Positions 1 to 8,979 of a DNA stretch of 64,000 nt are shown here, in pieces (the first letter of the stretch is position 1; each line of letters starts with the position of its first letter). The stretch covers positions 124,001 through 188,000 of the forward strand of contig CBDCIT010000018.1 of the NCBI GenBank assembly GCA_965217615.1, read 5' to 3'. The position numbers were made by a program, and so were the translations under genes. Below the pieces are notes generated by a model that saw nothing but the letters and a program-made list of their open reading frames with translations, had not been told where the DNA came from and made no database searches. The stretch comes from CAVOAK01 sp965217615 (GTDB lineage: Bacteria > Pseudomonadota > Alphaproteobacteria > UBA8366 > CAVOAK01).

Positions 1-212
1 GCCCGCCGTAAGTGCGAAAACGCCTCCTCGATCGTCCCATTGCGTTGGCGCAATGTGTCGTAATCAGCGTCACTAATCTCGGGACTTGCAGTCTGGTAGT
101 AAAGCGCGTCGTGATGCGCGATCTCCTTGGCCAGTCGCGCAAGTTCGGCTTTCGCTTGTCGCTCCGTTAACTCCGAAGCTGGAACCGCAAGGGAACGCTT
201 TCGAGATGTCAT
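1..212 (-). CDS. ligA: NAD-dependent DNA ligase LigA, N-terminal part (runs off the window)
   Basis: Joins nicked DNA in replication and repair using NAD+. Only the first 70 or so codons are present. Reading the minus strand from ATG at 212 gives an N-terminal adenylation subdomain Ia, with the helix ELARLAKEIAHHDALYYQ followed by PEISDADYDTLRQRN, the diagnostic LigA pattern YYxxxxPxISDADYDxLxxR that binds the nicotinamide mononucleotide half of NAD+. The start codon overlaps the recN stop as ATGA (212-209), so translation is probably coupled to recN. No other family has this N-terminal pattern, so the identification is firm although the catalytic Lys lies outside the window. Confidence 0.93.
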   Translation of the reverse strand, partial: MTSRKRSLAVPASELTERQAKAELARLAKEIAHHDALYYQTASPEISDADYDTLRQRNGTIEEAFSHLRR

Positions 213-1876
213 GCGCCGTCGCCCACAATCAGACGGTCGGCCGCCGCGCGCGCTTCCGCGGTAATCTGCGCACCTGAGAGCATGCGGGCAACTTCTTCGC
301 GGCGGTCCTTGTCACCAAGCCGATCTACGCCGGTGATCGCCGCGTCGCCCAAAGCCGTTTTTTCCACGCGTAGATGATCGGTGCCGCGCGCGGCCACCTG
401 TGGCGAATGCGTGACAACCAAGACCTGCGTCCGTTCAGCAAGGCGTGCAAGTCGTTCGCCGACCGCGTTTGCCGTTGCACCGCCAATTGCGCTGTCCACT
501 TCGTCGAAGATAAGCGTTGGTACTTGCTCGACTTCGATGAGAGTTAGCTTGAGTGCCAACATCAACCGCGATAACTCGCCGCCTGATGCGATCTTGGAGA
601 GCGGACCGGCCGGTATACTTGGATTTGTCGCCACCAGGAATTCGACGCGATCGATCCCCTTGTCGTTCCAGCGCTGTTCCTCCATCTGGCTCGTCGACGC
701 CGAAAGATGGGTTTTCTCGAGCTTGAGCGCGGGAAATTCGCTCGTCACGGCTTTCTCGAAACGTGCCGCTGCAGTTGCCCGCTGTTTGCTTAGGGTGCCT
801 GCCTTATCCACATAGTCGGTTCGTGCCGTCCGCGCGGTTTCTTCGAGCCTTGCCAATGTGCCCGACTGAGTCTCGATCAAAGCAAGACGCTGGCGGAGGC
901 TTTCGGTCAAGGCCGCCAGCTCTTCCGTTTCGACGCTGTGTTTACGAGCCGCATCGTGCAGTGCGTGCAAGCGATCCTCTACCTCATCCAAACGAGTGCC
1001 ACCATGTTCGATCGTGTCTGCCGCCGCGCGTAATTCGCGCAACGCGTCCTCGATATTTGCGACCGCACCGTCCAACCCGGCGATGGTGCTATCCAGTTGT
1101 CCGCCCGACTTGTCGGCGACACGGCTGAGCACACGCCGGGCCGCCGAAAGCGAGTCCTCCGCACCGCCAGCACCGGCGAGCTTCGCCAGCGCGTCGTTTA
1201 CAGCCTCAACGAGCTGTTCGGCGTGCATAAGGACCATGCGTGTATTTGCAAGTCGCGCCTCCTCGCCGGCTTGTGGCGCAAGCTGAACAAGCTCGCTGAC
1301 GGCATGTTGGAGAAACTCCTCGTCGGCCTGCGCCTGCTCTGCCTGTTCCGTCGCACTTAAAAGCGCCGCCTCGGCCGTGCGCCATGCATGGAATGCCGCC
1401 GCGACGGCATTTCTGGCGCTGCCACATCCGCCATAAGCGTCGAGTAGATCGCAGTGAGTTCCGATGTCGGAAAGGCGGTGTTGCTCGAACTGACCCTGCA
1501 TTTCCACCAGGTGGTCGCCAATGCGGCGCAACAATCCCACGCTTGCAGGCTGGTCGTTGACGAATGCACGGCTACGTCCATCTGAATTCACGATGCGACG
1601 CAGCAGAAGAGACGAGTCCGCCTCGAGTTCGTGCTCGGCAAGCACGGTCTTCAATTGGCTGTCTACCGGTTCGAATTCGGCTGTTACGACGGCGCGGTCT
1701 GCGCCGTGGCGCACCAGCGCACTGTCGCCGCGTCCGCCCAGAGCCAGGCCCAAAGCGTCGAGCAGAATCGATTTACCGGCGCCGGTCTCACCGGTCAGGA
1801 CGCACAGACCGCCGGAAAATGTGAGATCCAACTGCTCGATAAGAACAACGTCGCGGATCGACAGAGCCGTCAGCAT
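209..1876 (-). CDS. recN: DNA repair ATPase RecN
   Basis: SMC-like ATPase that acts at double-strand breaks in recombinational repair. The 555-residue protein has the usual length. It opens with MLTALSIRDVVLIEQLDL, followed by the Walker A motif GETGAGKS. A central coiled-coil region is rich in Ala, Glu and Arg. The C-terminal half holds the signature SGGELSRLMLALK and Walker B LIFDEVDSAIGG. An in-frame ATG at 1957 would add 27 residues unlike the family and overlap bamD, so I prefer ATG at 1876, 7 bases after the bamD stop. It lies between bamD and ligA, an arrangement common in alphaproteobacteria. No LexA box was sought systematically. Confidence 0.95.
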   Translation of the reverse strand: MLTALSIRDVVLIEQLDLTFSGGLCVLTGETGAGKSILLDALGLALGGRGDSALVRHGADRAVVTAEFEPVDSQLKTVLAEHELEADSSLLLRRIVNSDGRSRAFVNDQPASVGLLRRIGDHLVEMQGQFEQHRLSDIGTHCDLLDAYGGCGSARNAVAAAFHAWRTAEAALLSATEQAEQAQADEEFLQHAVSELVQLAPQAGEEARLANTRMVLMHAEQLVEAVNDALAKLAGAGGAEDSLSAARRVLSRVADKSGGQLDSTIAGLDGAVANIEDALRELRAAADTIEHGGTRLDEVEDRLHALHDAARKHSVETEELAALTESLRQRLALIETQSGTLARLEETARTARTDYVDKAGTLSKQRATAAARFEKAVTSEFPALKLEKTHLSASTSQMEEQRWNDKGIDRVEFLVATNPSIPAGPLSKIASGGELSRLMLALKLTLIEVEQVPTLIFDEVDSAIGGATANAVGERLARLAERTQVLVVTHSPQVAARGTDHLRVEKTALGDAAITGVDRLGDKDRREEVARMLSGAQITAEARAAADRLIVGDGA

Positions 1877-1883
1877 CGCGTCA

Positions 1884-2708
1884 TTAGAAAACCCAGTTCC
1901 AGGCACGGCTGAGCCACGAACCCTTCTTGACGTCGGGCTGCAATTCGCGTCCTTCAAGCAGTGCGTAACTGTCCTTGTACCAGTCGCTGCCCGGATAGTT
2001 GTGCCCTAGCACCGCCGCTGCGGTTTGGGCTTCATCGGTAACGCCCAACGCGAGATAGGCTTCGGTGAGCCGATGCAGGGCTTCAGGAACGTGAGTCGTG
2101 GTCTGATAACGCTCGATGACCTCGCGGAATCGATTGATCGCGGCAAGATGGTAGCCATGTTTCAGATAGTACCGGCCGATTTCCATACCCTTGCCCGCCA
2201 AATGATCGCGCGTCAGATCGATCTTCAGCCTTCCGTCCCGCGCGTAGGTCGTATCGGGGAAGCGGCGGACGACATCTTGAAGCGACCGCAGCGCCAACTC
2301 TGTCATCTTCTGATCTCGGCCGACGTCGGAAATTTGCTCGTAGTAAGAAAGCGCCTTCAGGTAATACGCGTAGGCAATGTCACGATTTCCCGGATGAAGT
2401 TCGATGAAACGGTCGAGAGCGATTATGGCTTCGTCGTAGGCATCTCTTTGATAGCTGGCGTAGGCCGACATGAGCTGAGCTTTGGTCGCCCATGCGGAAT
2501 AAGGGTGCTGGCGTTCGACTTCGTCAAATAGGCCGGTGGCGGTTATATACCGACCTGTCTCCAAGGCATCCATTCCGTTGTTGTAAAGTGTCTCGACCGG
2601 TTGCTCCTTGTACTCGATCTCCCCGGAGTTGGTGCATGCCGCGAGAAATACAGCAGATGCGAATATTGCAATTCTGCCGGCAACTCTGGACGCGGGTTGC
2701 AGCCGCAT
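1884..2708 (-). CDS. bamD: Outer-membrane assembly lipoprotein BamD
   Basis: Essential lipoprotein of the BAM complex that inserts beta-barrel proteins into the outer membrane. From ATG at 2708 the protein has 274 residues: a type II signal peptide ending in the lipobox LAAC (Cys25), then about five TPR-like helical repeats, for example YNNGMDALETGRYITATGLFDEVE and the following IALDRFIELHPG. The motif AYYLKALSYYEQISDVGRDQ is typical of BamD/ComL. An upstream ATG at 2789 would put 27 basic residues ahead of the signal peptide and is less likely. It sits between lpxC and recN, so envelope biogenesis genes are grouped here. Confidence 0.94.
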   Translation of the reverse strand: MRLQPASRVAGRIAIFASAVFLAACTNSGEIEYKEQPVETLYNNGMDALETGRYITATGLFDEVERQHPYSAWATKAQLMSAYASYQRDAYDEAIIALDRFIELHPGNRDIAYAYYLKALSYYEQISDVGRDQKMTELALRSLQDVVRRFPDTTYARDGRLKIDLTRDHLAGKGMEIGRYYLKHGYHLAAINRFREVIERYQTTTHVPEALHRLTEAYLALGVTDEAQTAAAVLGHNYPGSDWYKDSYALLEGRELQPDVKKGSWLSRAWNWVF

Positions 2709-2857
2709 TGCAGGGGATGAACGACGTAGTGTCCTGCGCCAACTGCAACCAGTTGCGCTACGAGTTTGGAACATGCGTGAAATATACATCGCGTCGCTCG
2801 CAGACCCAAGTGCTGCGACGTCAAAAACGAGTATCAGACCTTTGGATAAAGGCGCTG

Positions 2858-3826
2858 TTAGGCGAGTGCGGCGAGCGGTAACTCCTGCCAGTCATTTTGA
2901 CCGGCATGCGCGGAGTTTGGTGCCGCCGTATCGAGCTCGTCCATCGCAACCAGTCTCCATGCGCTCCGATCGGCGATAAGAGTCCGTAACAACTGGTTGT
3001 TGATCGAGTGTCCTGTCCGGTTCCCACTGAAACGGCCTTGAATCGGGCCGCCTAAGAGGTAAAGGTCGCCGATGCAGTCGAGAGCCTTATGACGCACGAA
3101 CTCGTCGGTATAGCGCAATCCGTCTTCATTCATGATGCCGTCGGCACTAACGACAACCGCATTATCGAGCGAGCCGCCCTGAACAAACCCCGCCGTCCGC
3201 AACGTCTCAACCTCTTTCAGAAATCCGAACGTCCGAGCCCGACAAATCTCTGACTTAAACGAAGCAGCAGACAGATCGACCGACAAGTTCTGCTGACCGA
3301 TCGAGGGGTGGCTAAAATCAATTCCGAGGCTAATCGAGAAGCCACTCCACGGCTCCAGCGAGACATCGGCATTCCCGTTCTTTACGTCGACGCGGCGCAG
3401 GATTTGGATAGCATGGCGCGGCGCGGCCTGTTCAACGACGCCGGCGCATTCGATGACAAATACAAACGGCTCGGCGCTGCCATCCATAATCGGTACTTCG
3501 GGTCCGTTGACTTCGACGACCGCGTTGTCAATTTCGCAACCCGCCAGTGCTGCCATGAGATGTTCCACTGTCCCTACCGAGACATCGTCTTGGTTGATCA
3601 GCGTCGTGCAGAGCCGAGTGTCGCCGACATTGTCGAACTTCGCGGCGATTTCACTGCTGCCGTTGCGAACGTCGGTGCGACGAAAAACGATGCCGGTGTC
3701 TATGTCTGCGGCATGCAATGACATCGTCAGCTTTCGGCCTGAGTGCAGTCCGACCCCGCTGCAATGGATCGTGTTCTTCAAGGTGTGTTGGCGGAATGGC
3801 GCCGTTGATCCTGCCGTCTGCTCCAT
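2858..3826 (-). CDS. lpxC: UDP-3-O-acyl-N-acetylglucosamine deacetylase LpxC
   Basis: Zinc amidase for the first committed step of lipid A synthesis. The 322-residue protein shows all key residues: His89 in TVEHLMAAL and His246/Asp250 in RHKALDCIGDL as zinc ligands, and the catalytic His273 in FSGNRTGHSINNQLLR. Two beta-alpha-alpha-beta domains of the usual size are evident. The last 25 residues form a short polar tail, as in other alphaproteobacteria. It follows ftsZ after a 207-base gap that may hold its own promoter or an attenuator, so lpxC expression could be partly separate from ftsZ. Confidence 0.96.
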   Translation of the reverse strand: MEQTAGSTAPFRQHTLKNTIHCSGVGLHSGRKLTMSLHAADIDTGIVFRRTDVRNGSSEIAAKFDNVGDTRLCTTLINQDDVSVGTVEHLMAALAGCEIDNAVVEVNGPEVPIMDGSAEPFVFVIECAGVVEQAAPRHAIQILRRVDVKNGNADVSLEPWSGFSISLGIDFSHPSIGQQNLSVDLSAASFKSEICRARTFGFLKEVETLRTAGFVQGGSLDNAVVVSADGIMNEDGLRYTDEFVRHKALDCIGDLYLLGGPIQGRFSGNRTGHSINNQLLRTLIADRSAWRLVAMDELDTAAPNSAHAGQNDWQELPLAALA

Positions 3827-3970
3827 GGATCGGAGTCTTCCCCTCAGTTATTTTTCTTCTCGCGGCCAATCAGGTTGATCCCGTGACGGGAGCTGCCAGA
3901 TTCATGGCCAACAGCAAAGCCCTACCAATACCGCCTGACAACTACAAATCACTCTTTGTTTCCGATTATT

Positions 3971-4000
3971 ACGTGGCCACTCCGTCTGGAATGACCACGT
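3971..4000 (-). terminator. possible hairpin between ftsZ and lpxC
   Basis: Near-perfect 9-base arms (ACGTGGCCA and TGACCACGT, one mismatch) enclose a 12-base loop in the 207-base gap between ftsZ and lpxC. There is no clear T run on the minus-strand 3' side, so it may be an attenuator or RNA-processing stem and not a strong terminator. The remainder of 3827-4033 is AT-richer than its neighbours and may hold the lpxC promoter; I see no convincing -35/-10 pair. Confidence 0.25.
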
Positions 4001-4033
4001 ATCTTATTGATGTATATTCGTTTTCTTGCACAC

Positions 4034-5794
4034 TCAATTTGCCTGTCGACGAAGGAATGCAGGAATTTCCAACATCTCCTCCTCGGCGAGCGAAGTTGGC
4101 TCAGGTTTGGCGTCTTCGAGTCCCTTGAGCGCTGGCTGGTTGGTCGGCGTTCCATCCGGCTCCTGTGAAGAGACGATATGCGGGACTGGATCGTGAGACT
4201 GTGTAGCTGCGCTTTGCTCCTCATTCGACGCGACCGCTTGGTCCGCGTTCGGCGTCGCGGAATTGGCGATTTCGTCTTCGGCCACAGGCTGACTTTCGGC
4301 ACGGTTTCGACCGGCGCCTGTCATTCGCTCGAACAGCGTCAGACCTCGACGGCGTTTGGGCTGCGAACCCGGACTCGCATTCTCGATCGCCGCCGCCGCA
4401 AATGGCTCTGCATGCCGGCGTCCCCCTTCTGATTCACCCGCGACTATTGGGCGCTGCGGAATGAAGGGTTCCCGAGCGTCCATTGATTGAAGGTGTTCCT
4501 CGTTCGGTTGCGCCAAGTTGTCCGCCCGTATTTCGCCTCCGGGCAGGTCGTCCGCGCGAGGAGTGTCGACTGTGACACCGTTCGGAGTGGCGCTGGAAGT
4601 CGAGTCAATCCGGTCGTGGTCGTCGTCAGTCTCAGATTGTGCCGCGAACCCGTCGTGGTTTGGCACCGTGACATTGGGGCCGACTTCGGCGGCACTTGGT
4701 GGCTTCTGCTTGTGATCGACCGGTCGGGATTCAGCGGCTGCGCTTCTGCTTTCGGGCAAAGACCTTGCCGAGGGAATCGGGCCTGTTAGCCCAAGCGGTT
4801 CGGCCCGGGGCAGCTCGGCCTCGTCAACATCGATACCCGTTGCCACCATGGAAACACGCATCTTGCCGCTCAACGACTCGTCAAATGTCGAGCCGAAGAT
4901 GATGAGCGCATCGGCGTAGACTTCTTCGCGAATCCGGTTTGCCGCCTCATCGACCTCGAACAATGTCATGTCATTGCCGCCGGTGATGTTTATCAGCACA
5001 CCTCGCGCGCCCTTCATCGTGACGTCGTCGAGCAGCGGGTTGGAAATGGCCGCTTCGGCAGCGTCGATCGCACGTTTGTCTCCCTCTGCCTCGCCGGTAC
5101 CCATCATGGCCTTGCCCATTTCACTCATCACAGTGCGGATATCGGCAAAGTCCAAATTGATGAGGCCAGGCATAATCATCAAGTCGGTGACGCCGCGAAC
5201 ACCAGAGTGCAAAACGTCATCCGCCATCTTGAAGGCATCGGCGAACGTGGTTTTCTCGTTGGCGACGCGGAACAGATTCTGATTGGGAATGATGAGCAGT
5301 GTATCCACATATTGCTGCAGCTCTTCGATGCCGGCGTCGGCAAGCTGCATGCGCTGCGTTCCTTCGAACTGAAACGGCTTGGTCACGACCCCGACGGTTA
5401 GAATGCCTTGTTCGCGAGCGGCGCGCGCGATAACCGGTGCTGCGCCGGTCCCCGTGCCGCCGCCCATGCCAGCGGTGATGAACACCATATGACTGGAGTT
5501 GATATGGTCGCGGATTTCTTCCAACGCTTCCTCGGCTGCAGCCCGGCCAACATCAGGCCGAGAGCCGGCGCCCAGACCGCGCGTAATGCTAATACCCAAT
5601 TGGATCTTGCGCTCACCCAAAGACTGTTCGAGTGATTGCGCATCGGTATTGCAAACGACAAAATTCACGCCTTCGAGGCTGGCGCGAATCATGTTGTTGA
5701 CGGCATTGCCGCCGGCGCCGCCGACGCCGACGACAGTTATTCGCGGTCTTAGGTCCTGATCCGCTTTGGGCATCGAGAGATTAATCGTCATCAC
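4034..5794 (-). CDS. ftsZ: Cell division GTPase FtsZ
   Basis: Tubulin-like GTPase that forms the cytokinetic ring. The N-terminal GTPase domain has GVGGAGGN (residues 23-30), the tubulin signature GGGTGTG (111-117) and the T7-loop segment NLDFADI. Residues from about 320 to 570 are a very long, polar, low-complexity linker rich in Pro, Ala, Glu and Ser. The protein ends with the conserved tail EIPAFLRRQAN, which binds FtsA and other partners. At 586 residues it is much longer than the roughly 380 of E. coli but similar to many alphaproteobacterial FtsZ proteins. It is preceded by ftsA with a 101-base gap. Confidence 0.97.
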   Translation of the reverse strand: MMTINLSMPKADQDLRPRITVVGVGGAGGNAVNNMIRASLEGVNFVVCNTDAQSLEQSLGERKIQLGISITRGLGAGSRPDVGRAAAEEALEEIRDHINSSHMVFITAGMGGGTGTGAAPVIARAAREQGILTVGVVTKPFQFEGTQRMQLADAGIEELQQYVDTLLIIPNQNLFRVANEKTTFADAFKMADDVLHSGVRGVTDLMIMPGLINLDFADIRTVMSEMGKAMMGTGEAEGDKRAIDAAEAAISNPLLDDVTMKGARGVLINITGGNDMTLFEVDEAANRIREEVYADALIIFGSTFDESLSGKMRVSMVATGIDVDEAELPRAEPLGLTGPIPSARSLPESRSAAAESRPVDHKQKPPSAAEVGPNVTVPNHDGFAAQSETDDDHDRIDSTSSATPNGVTVDTPRADDLPGGEIRADNLAQPNEEHLQSMDAREPFIPQRPIVAGESEGGRRHAEPFAAAAIENASPGSQPKRRRGLTLFERMTGAGRNRAESQPVAEDEIANSATPNADQAVASNEEQSAATQSHDPVPHIVSSQEPDGTPTNQPALKGLEDAKPEPTSLAEEEMLEIPAFLRRQAN

Positions 5795-5895
5795 AGCCTC
5801 CGCTGTTGCCTAACAGTTCGATGGGGTCCCGACAAGTGTTGCCGGAATGGTTCCGCCGCAGGTCGACTAGCGGCGGTCGATTGAAAGGAAGGCGG

Positions 5896-7134
5896 CTAAA
5901 AATTCGCATGGAACCACCCTCCGAGGCGGCCAATAAGGCCACCTGAAATTTCGGTTTGACGAGCGAGAATCGCGGGCATTTCGTAACGGTCGTCCGCCGC
6001 ATAGGCGAGCAAACCGGCCGCGGTTGAAAAGGCAGGACCGCCGGTGGCGTCAGCCAACCCTTTGACGCGGATCGGCCGTCCCATACGGATCTGGTTGTCG
6101 AGGATTTGTGCCGCCAGCTCACGCATTCCCGGCAGTTGACTGCCTCCGCCGGTCAGCACGACACGGCGCCCGGCAGTCCTTTCAAAGCCGCTTGCTGCGA
6201 GCCTCGCGCGCACGAGTTCCAGAACTTCCTCGATCCGCGGCGCAATGATCCCGACCAGCAGCGATTTGGGGACGTGACTAGCGTGACTGTTGGCATCGTC
6301 TCCAACCTGCGGTGCATTGACGATCTCGCGCTCGTCGGTGGGCGAGGGAAGCGCGTTGCCGTGGAGGGTCTTCAATCTTTCAGCGTGGGCGACGGAAGTC
6401 GACAGGCCCCGTGCAATATCATTCGTGACATTGACACCGCCGACGGGAACCGCATCGGTGAACACGGCCGAGCCGTCGTAGAAGACTGCGATTGTTGTGG
6501 TGCCGCCGCCCATGTCGATCACCGTGACCCCCAAGTCAATTTCATCCTCGACAAGGCAGGCCAGGCCAGAGGCGTATGGGCTGACAACGAGTTCCGAGAG
6601 ATCGAGATGGCACCGACTAATGGCGGTCTCAAGATTGCGTGCCGTACTCTCGTCTATCGTTACGAGATGCACATTGACGCCAAGGTTTGATCCATGCAGG
6701 CCGCGGGGATCGCGAATACCGTTTGAACCGTCTATGGCGTATGCGGTGGGGATTGCGTGGACGAGTATGCGATGAGGGTCGTGCTGCAGCATGCGAATGT
6801 CGTTGGACAAGCGCCGCATGTCCGCATCACTAATTGAGGCACTACCGATCGATAAGTTGCGCTCGACCGCATCGCTCGTTGGGCGTCCGCCTCCAATAGC
6901 GGCAACCACATGACGGATTGTCGTTCCCGCCATCTTTTCGGCGGCATGAACGGATGCACGTATGGAAGCCTCTGCAGCTTCCATGTCGACGATGGCGCCG
7001 GCCTTTAATCCGTTGCTCGCGTGATGACCTATGCCAGTGACGCGTAGCAGTCCGTTGTCGTCATGTGCGGCGATAAAACAGCATACTTTCGTCGTGCCAA
7101 TATCGAGTGCTACGAATGTTCCGTCTCGAACCAC
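5896..7134 (-). CDS. ftsA: Cell division protein FtsA
   Basis: Actin-like ATPase that tethers FtsZ to the membrane. The 412-residue protein begins VALDIGTTKVCCFIA, the phosphate-1 loop of the actin/Hsp70 fold. It has the SHS2-type 1C subdomain near ATIRHVVAAIGGGRP, phosphate-2 VIDMGGGTTTIAVF and adenosine motif VVLTGGGSQLPGM. The last residues (GLIGRLGGWFHANF) form the amphipathic membrane-targeting helix. It lies between ftsQ (55-base gap) and ftsZ, the standard order. Confidence 0.96.
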   Translation of the reverse strand: MVRDGTFVALDIGTTKVCCFIAAHDDNGLLRVTGIGHHASNGLKAGAIVDMEAAEASIRASVHAAEKMAGTTIRHVVAAIGGGRPTSDAVERNLSIGSASISDADMRRLSNDIRMLQHDPHRILVHAIPTAYAIDGSNGIRDPRGLHGSNLGVNVHLVTIDESTARNLETAISRCHLDLSELVVSPYASGLACLVEDEIDLGVTVIDMGGGTTTIAVFYDGSAVFTDAVPVGGVNVTNDIARGLSTSVAHAERLKTLHGNALPSPTDEREIVNAPQVGDDANSHASHVPKSLLVGIIAPRIEEVLELVRARLAASGFERTAGRRVVLTGGGSQLPGMRELAAQILDNQIRMGRPIRVKGLADATGGPAFSTAAGLLAYAADDRYEMPAILARQTEISGGLIGRLGGWFHANF

Positions 7135-7189
7135 GATTCCTATCCCCTAGCTCGTTTCGGCCGTACAGCCGGCCATGTGTATGGCGTCA

Positions 7190-8056
7190 TTAGGTGTGCC
7201 CTCCCGGCGTGCGCAAGCGCGTTGCAGCCGCTGGCCTCATTCGCACGACAAGCCGTTCCGGCGCGCGGAGGTCAATGGCAATGATGTCGCGCTCTAGGAG
7301 CTTATGCTGCGCCTGTAGCTCGGCCAGGCGGTCCCAGGCTGCTTGCGGATTCTCTTCGGGGAGTCGCACGTCTATGTCGTTGTCGAAGCGAAGATTCCAC
7401 CGTCGATCCGCGACGCGAATTGCAGCCGCAACTCGATCCATCAACTGCGGATGGGTGTGAAGCATTGCGAGGAGAGTCAACACGTGACGTGGTGCCTCGG
7501 CGCCGACGATTAGCGTCAAGTCGCGGCGATCACCAACGTTGCTGTCGCCGATGACGATACCGTCTCCATCGACAAGGGCGAATTGCCCGTTGCGCTGCCA
7601 TATTGCAATCGGTTTGCGCTCGACAAGTCGGACAAGAATTGTACCTGGGAGACGGCGTTCGACACTGGCGTCGGCAATCCATCCAAGGTCGAGGATGCGC
7701 TGGCGCGCAGTCGATGGATCGAACCCAAGAATGGGATCTCCGCGTCGCGCGTCAATGGCCGAAACAAGATCGCTCCGTTTCGTCTCGCGCCGCCCCACCA
7801 CCAGTATTTCCTCGATCGTCAGACCGGCCTCTACGGTCATGTCGAGCACGGCGCTCTGCAACCGCTCGACGAGCGTGCTTGCGGCACCTGATTGCACTGC
7901 CCACACGCCGCCTGACGCCGCCGCTATGACGAGAAGCAATGTCAATGAAACGACGAGGATAGTAGCGATCCGACGCCACTTCCTGCGCGCGCGGGTGCGC
8001 CCCGATGTGTTGCGACGACCCTTATGCGCGGTAGCCGCCGGCATTGCGGTCTTCAT
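7190..8056 (-). CDS. ftsQ: Cell division protein FtsQ
   Basis: Bitopic divisome protein that links early and late division proteins in the periplasm. The 288-residue protein has a basic cytoplasmic N terminus, one membrane segment at about residues 30-52 (IATILVVSLTLLLVIAA), a POTRA domain starting near LTIEEILVVGRRETKRSDLV, and a beta domain containing the family motif RLPGTILVRLVERKPIAIWQ. I place the start at ATG 8056 because it overlaps the ddl stop as ATGA; a further ATG at 8065 is possible. Confidence 0.94.
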   Translation of the reverse strand: MKTAMPAATAHKGRRNTSGRTRARRKWRRIATILVVSLTLLLVIAAASGGVWAVQSGAASTLVERLQSAVLDMTVEAGLTIEEILVVGRRETKRSDLVSAIDARRGDPILGFDPSTARQRILDLGWIADASVERRLPGTILVRLVERKPIAIWQRNGQFALVDGDGIVIGDSNVGDRRDLTLIVGAEAPRHVLTLLAMLHTHPQLMDRVAAAIRVADRRWNLRFDNDIDVRLPEENPQAAWDRLAELQAQHKLLERDIIAIDLRAPERLVVRMRPAAATRLRTPGGHT

Positions 8057-8979
8057 GCGTCGCATGTTGCCGCCTCCACCATCAAGGCCACCAGCTCGGA
8101 GAATGATTGGCCACGCACGGCCGCTTGTTCGGGAACCAGCGAGAGCGGGGTCATACCGGGCTGGGTGTTGATCTCAAGCAGATAAAGGCGTCCCTGGCCG
8201 TCCTCGGATTCGTCGTAGCGGAGGTCAGCGCGGCTGACGCCGCGGCAGCCCAGCAGGTTGTGCGCGCGGATCGCGTAGTCCTTCGCCCTCTCTTCTGCAT
8301 CGGCCGGTATCGGTGCTGGACAAAGATGCTCGGTCTCGCCCTCGGAATACTTGGCCTTGTAGTCGTAGAATCCTTCGTGCGGGCGAAGTTCGGTCACGCC
8401 GAGAGCGCATCCATCCAAAACCGCCACCGTGAGTTCGCGACCCGGAATGTAACGCTCGAGAAGAACCTTGTCGCCGAACGACCAATCGTCGATGGGTACG
8501 TGGTTATCGCTAGCATTTATGATATGCACGCCGACGCTCGACCCCTCGTTCAGAGGTTTGATGACGTAGGGTGGCGGGATGGCCGACCCTTTCCTCAGGT
8601 CCTCGACATCGACGACCTGTCCTTCGGGGCACGGGATTCCTGCCGCCGTGAACAGTCGTTTCGCCATCGGCTTGTTCATCGCCAGGGCAGAGGCGAGCAG
8701 CCCCGAATGCGTGTAGGGAATGCCGAGGATGTTGAGCACCGCCTGAATCGTGCCGTCTTCGCCGAATCGACCATGAAGCGCGTTGAACACGACGTCCGGG
8801 TGTGGTTCGAGTGCGTCCAGGAGCGCCCTCAAGTCCCGCCTCACTTCGACTTGCGATACTCGATATCCGGCGTCCTCGAGCGCCGTCGTACACATGGCGC
8901 CGCTCACCAGCGAAACTTCCCGTTCGCTCGACCAACCCCCCTTGAGGACCGCTACATGTTTTGAGGTGCCATCGGTCAT
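8053..8979 (-). CDS. ddl: D-alanine--D-alanine ligase
   Basis: ATP-grasp enzyme that makes the D-Ala-D-Ala dipeptide of peptidoglycan. The 308-residue protein shows VAVLKGGWSSEREVSL at the N terminus, the D-Ala-site motif NALHGRFGEDGTIQ, the ATP-grasp segment PYVIKPLNEGSSVGVH and the metal-binding end LEINTQPGMT. ATG at 8979 overlaps the murB stop as ATGA, which decides the start over an upstream in-frame ATG at 9036. It is coupled at its end to ftsQ. Confidence 0.95.
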   Translation of the reverse strand: MTDGTSKHVAVLKGGWSSEREVSLVSGAMCTTALEDAGYRVSQVEVRRDLRALLDALEPHPDVVFNALHGRFGEDGTIQAVLNILGIPYTHSGLLASALAMNKPMAKRLFTAAGIPCPEGQVVDVEDLRKGSAIPPPYVIKPLNEGSSVGVHIINASDNHVPIDDWSFGDKVLLERYIPGRELTVAVLDGCALGVTELRPHEGFYDYKAKYSEGETEHLCPAPIPADAEERAKDYAIRAHNLLGCRGVSRADLRYDESEDGQGRLYLLEINTQPGMTPLSLVPEQAAVRGQSFSELVALMVEAATCDA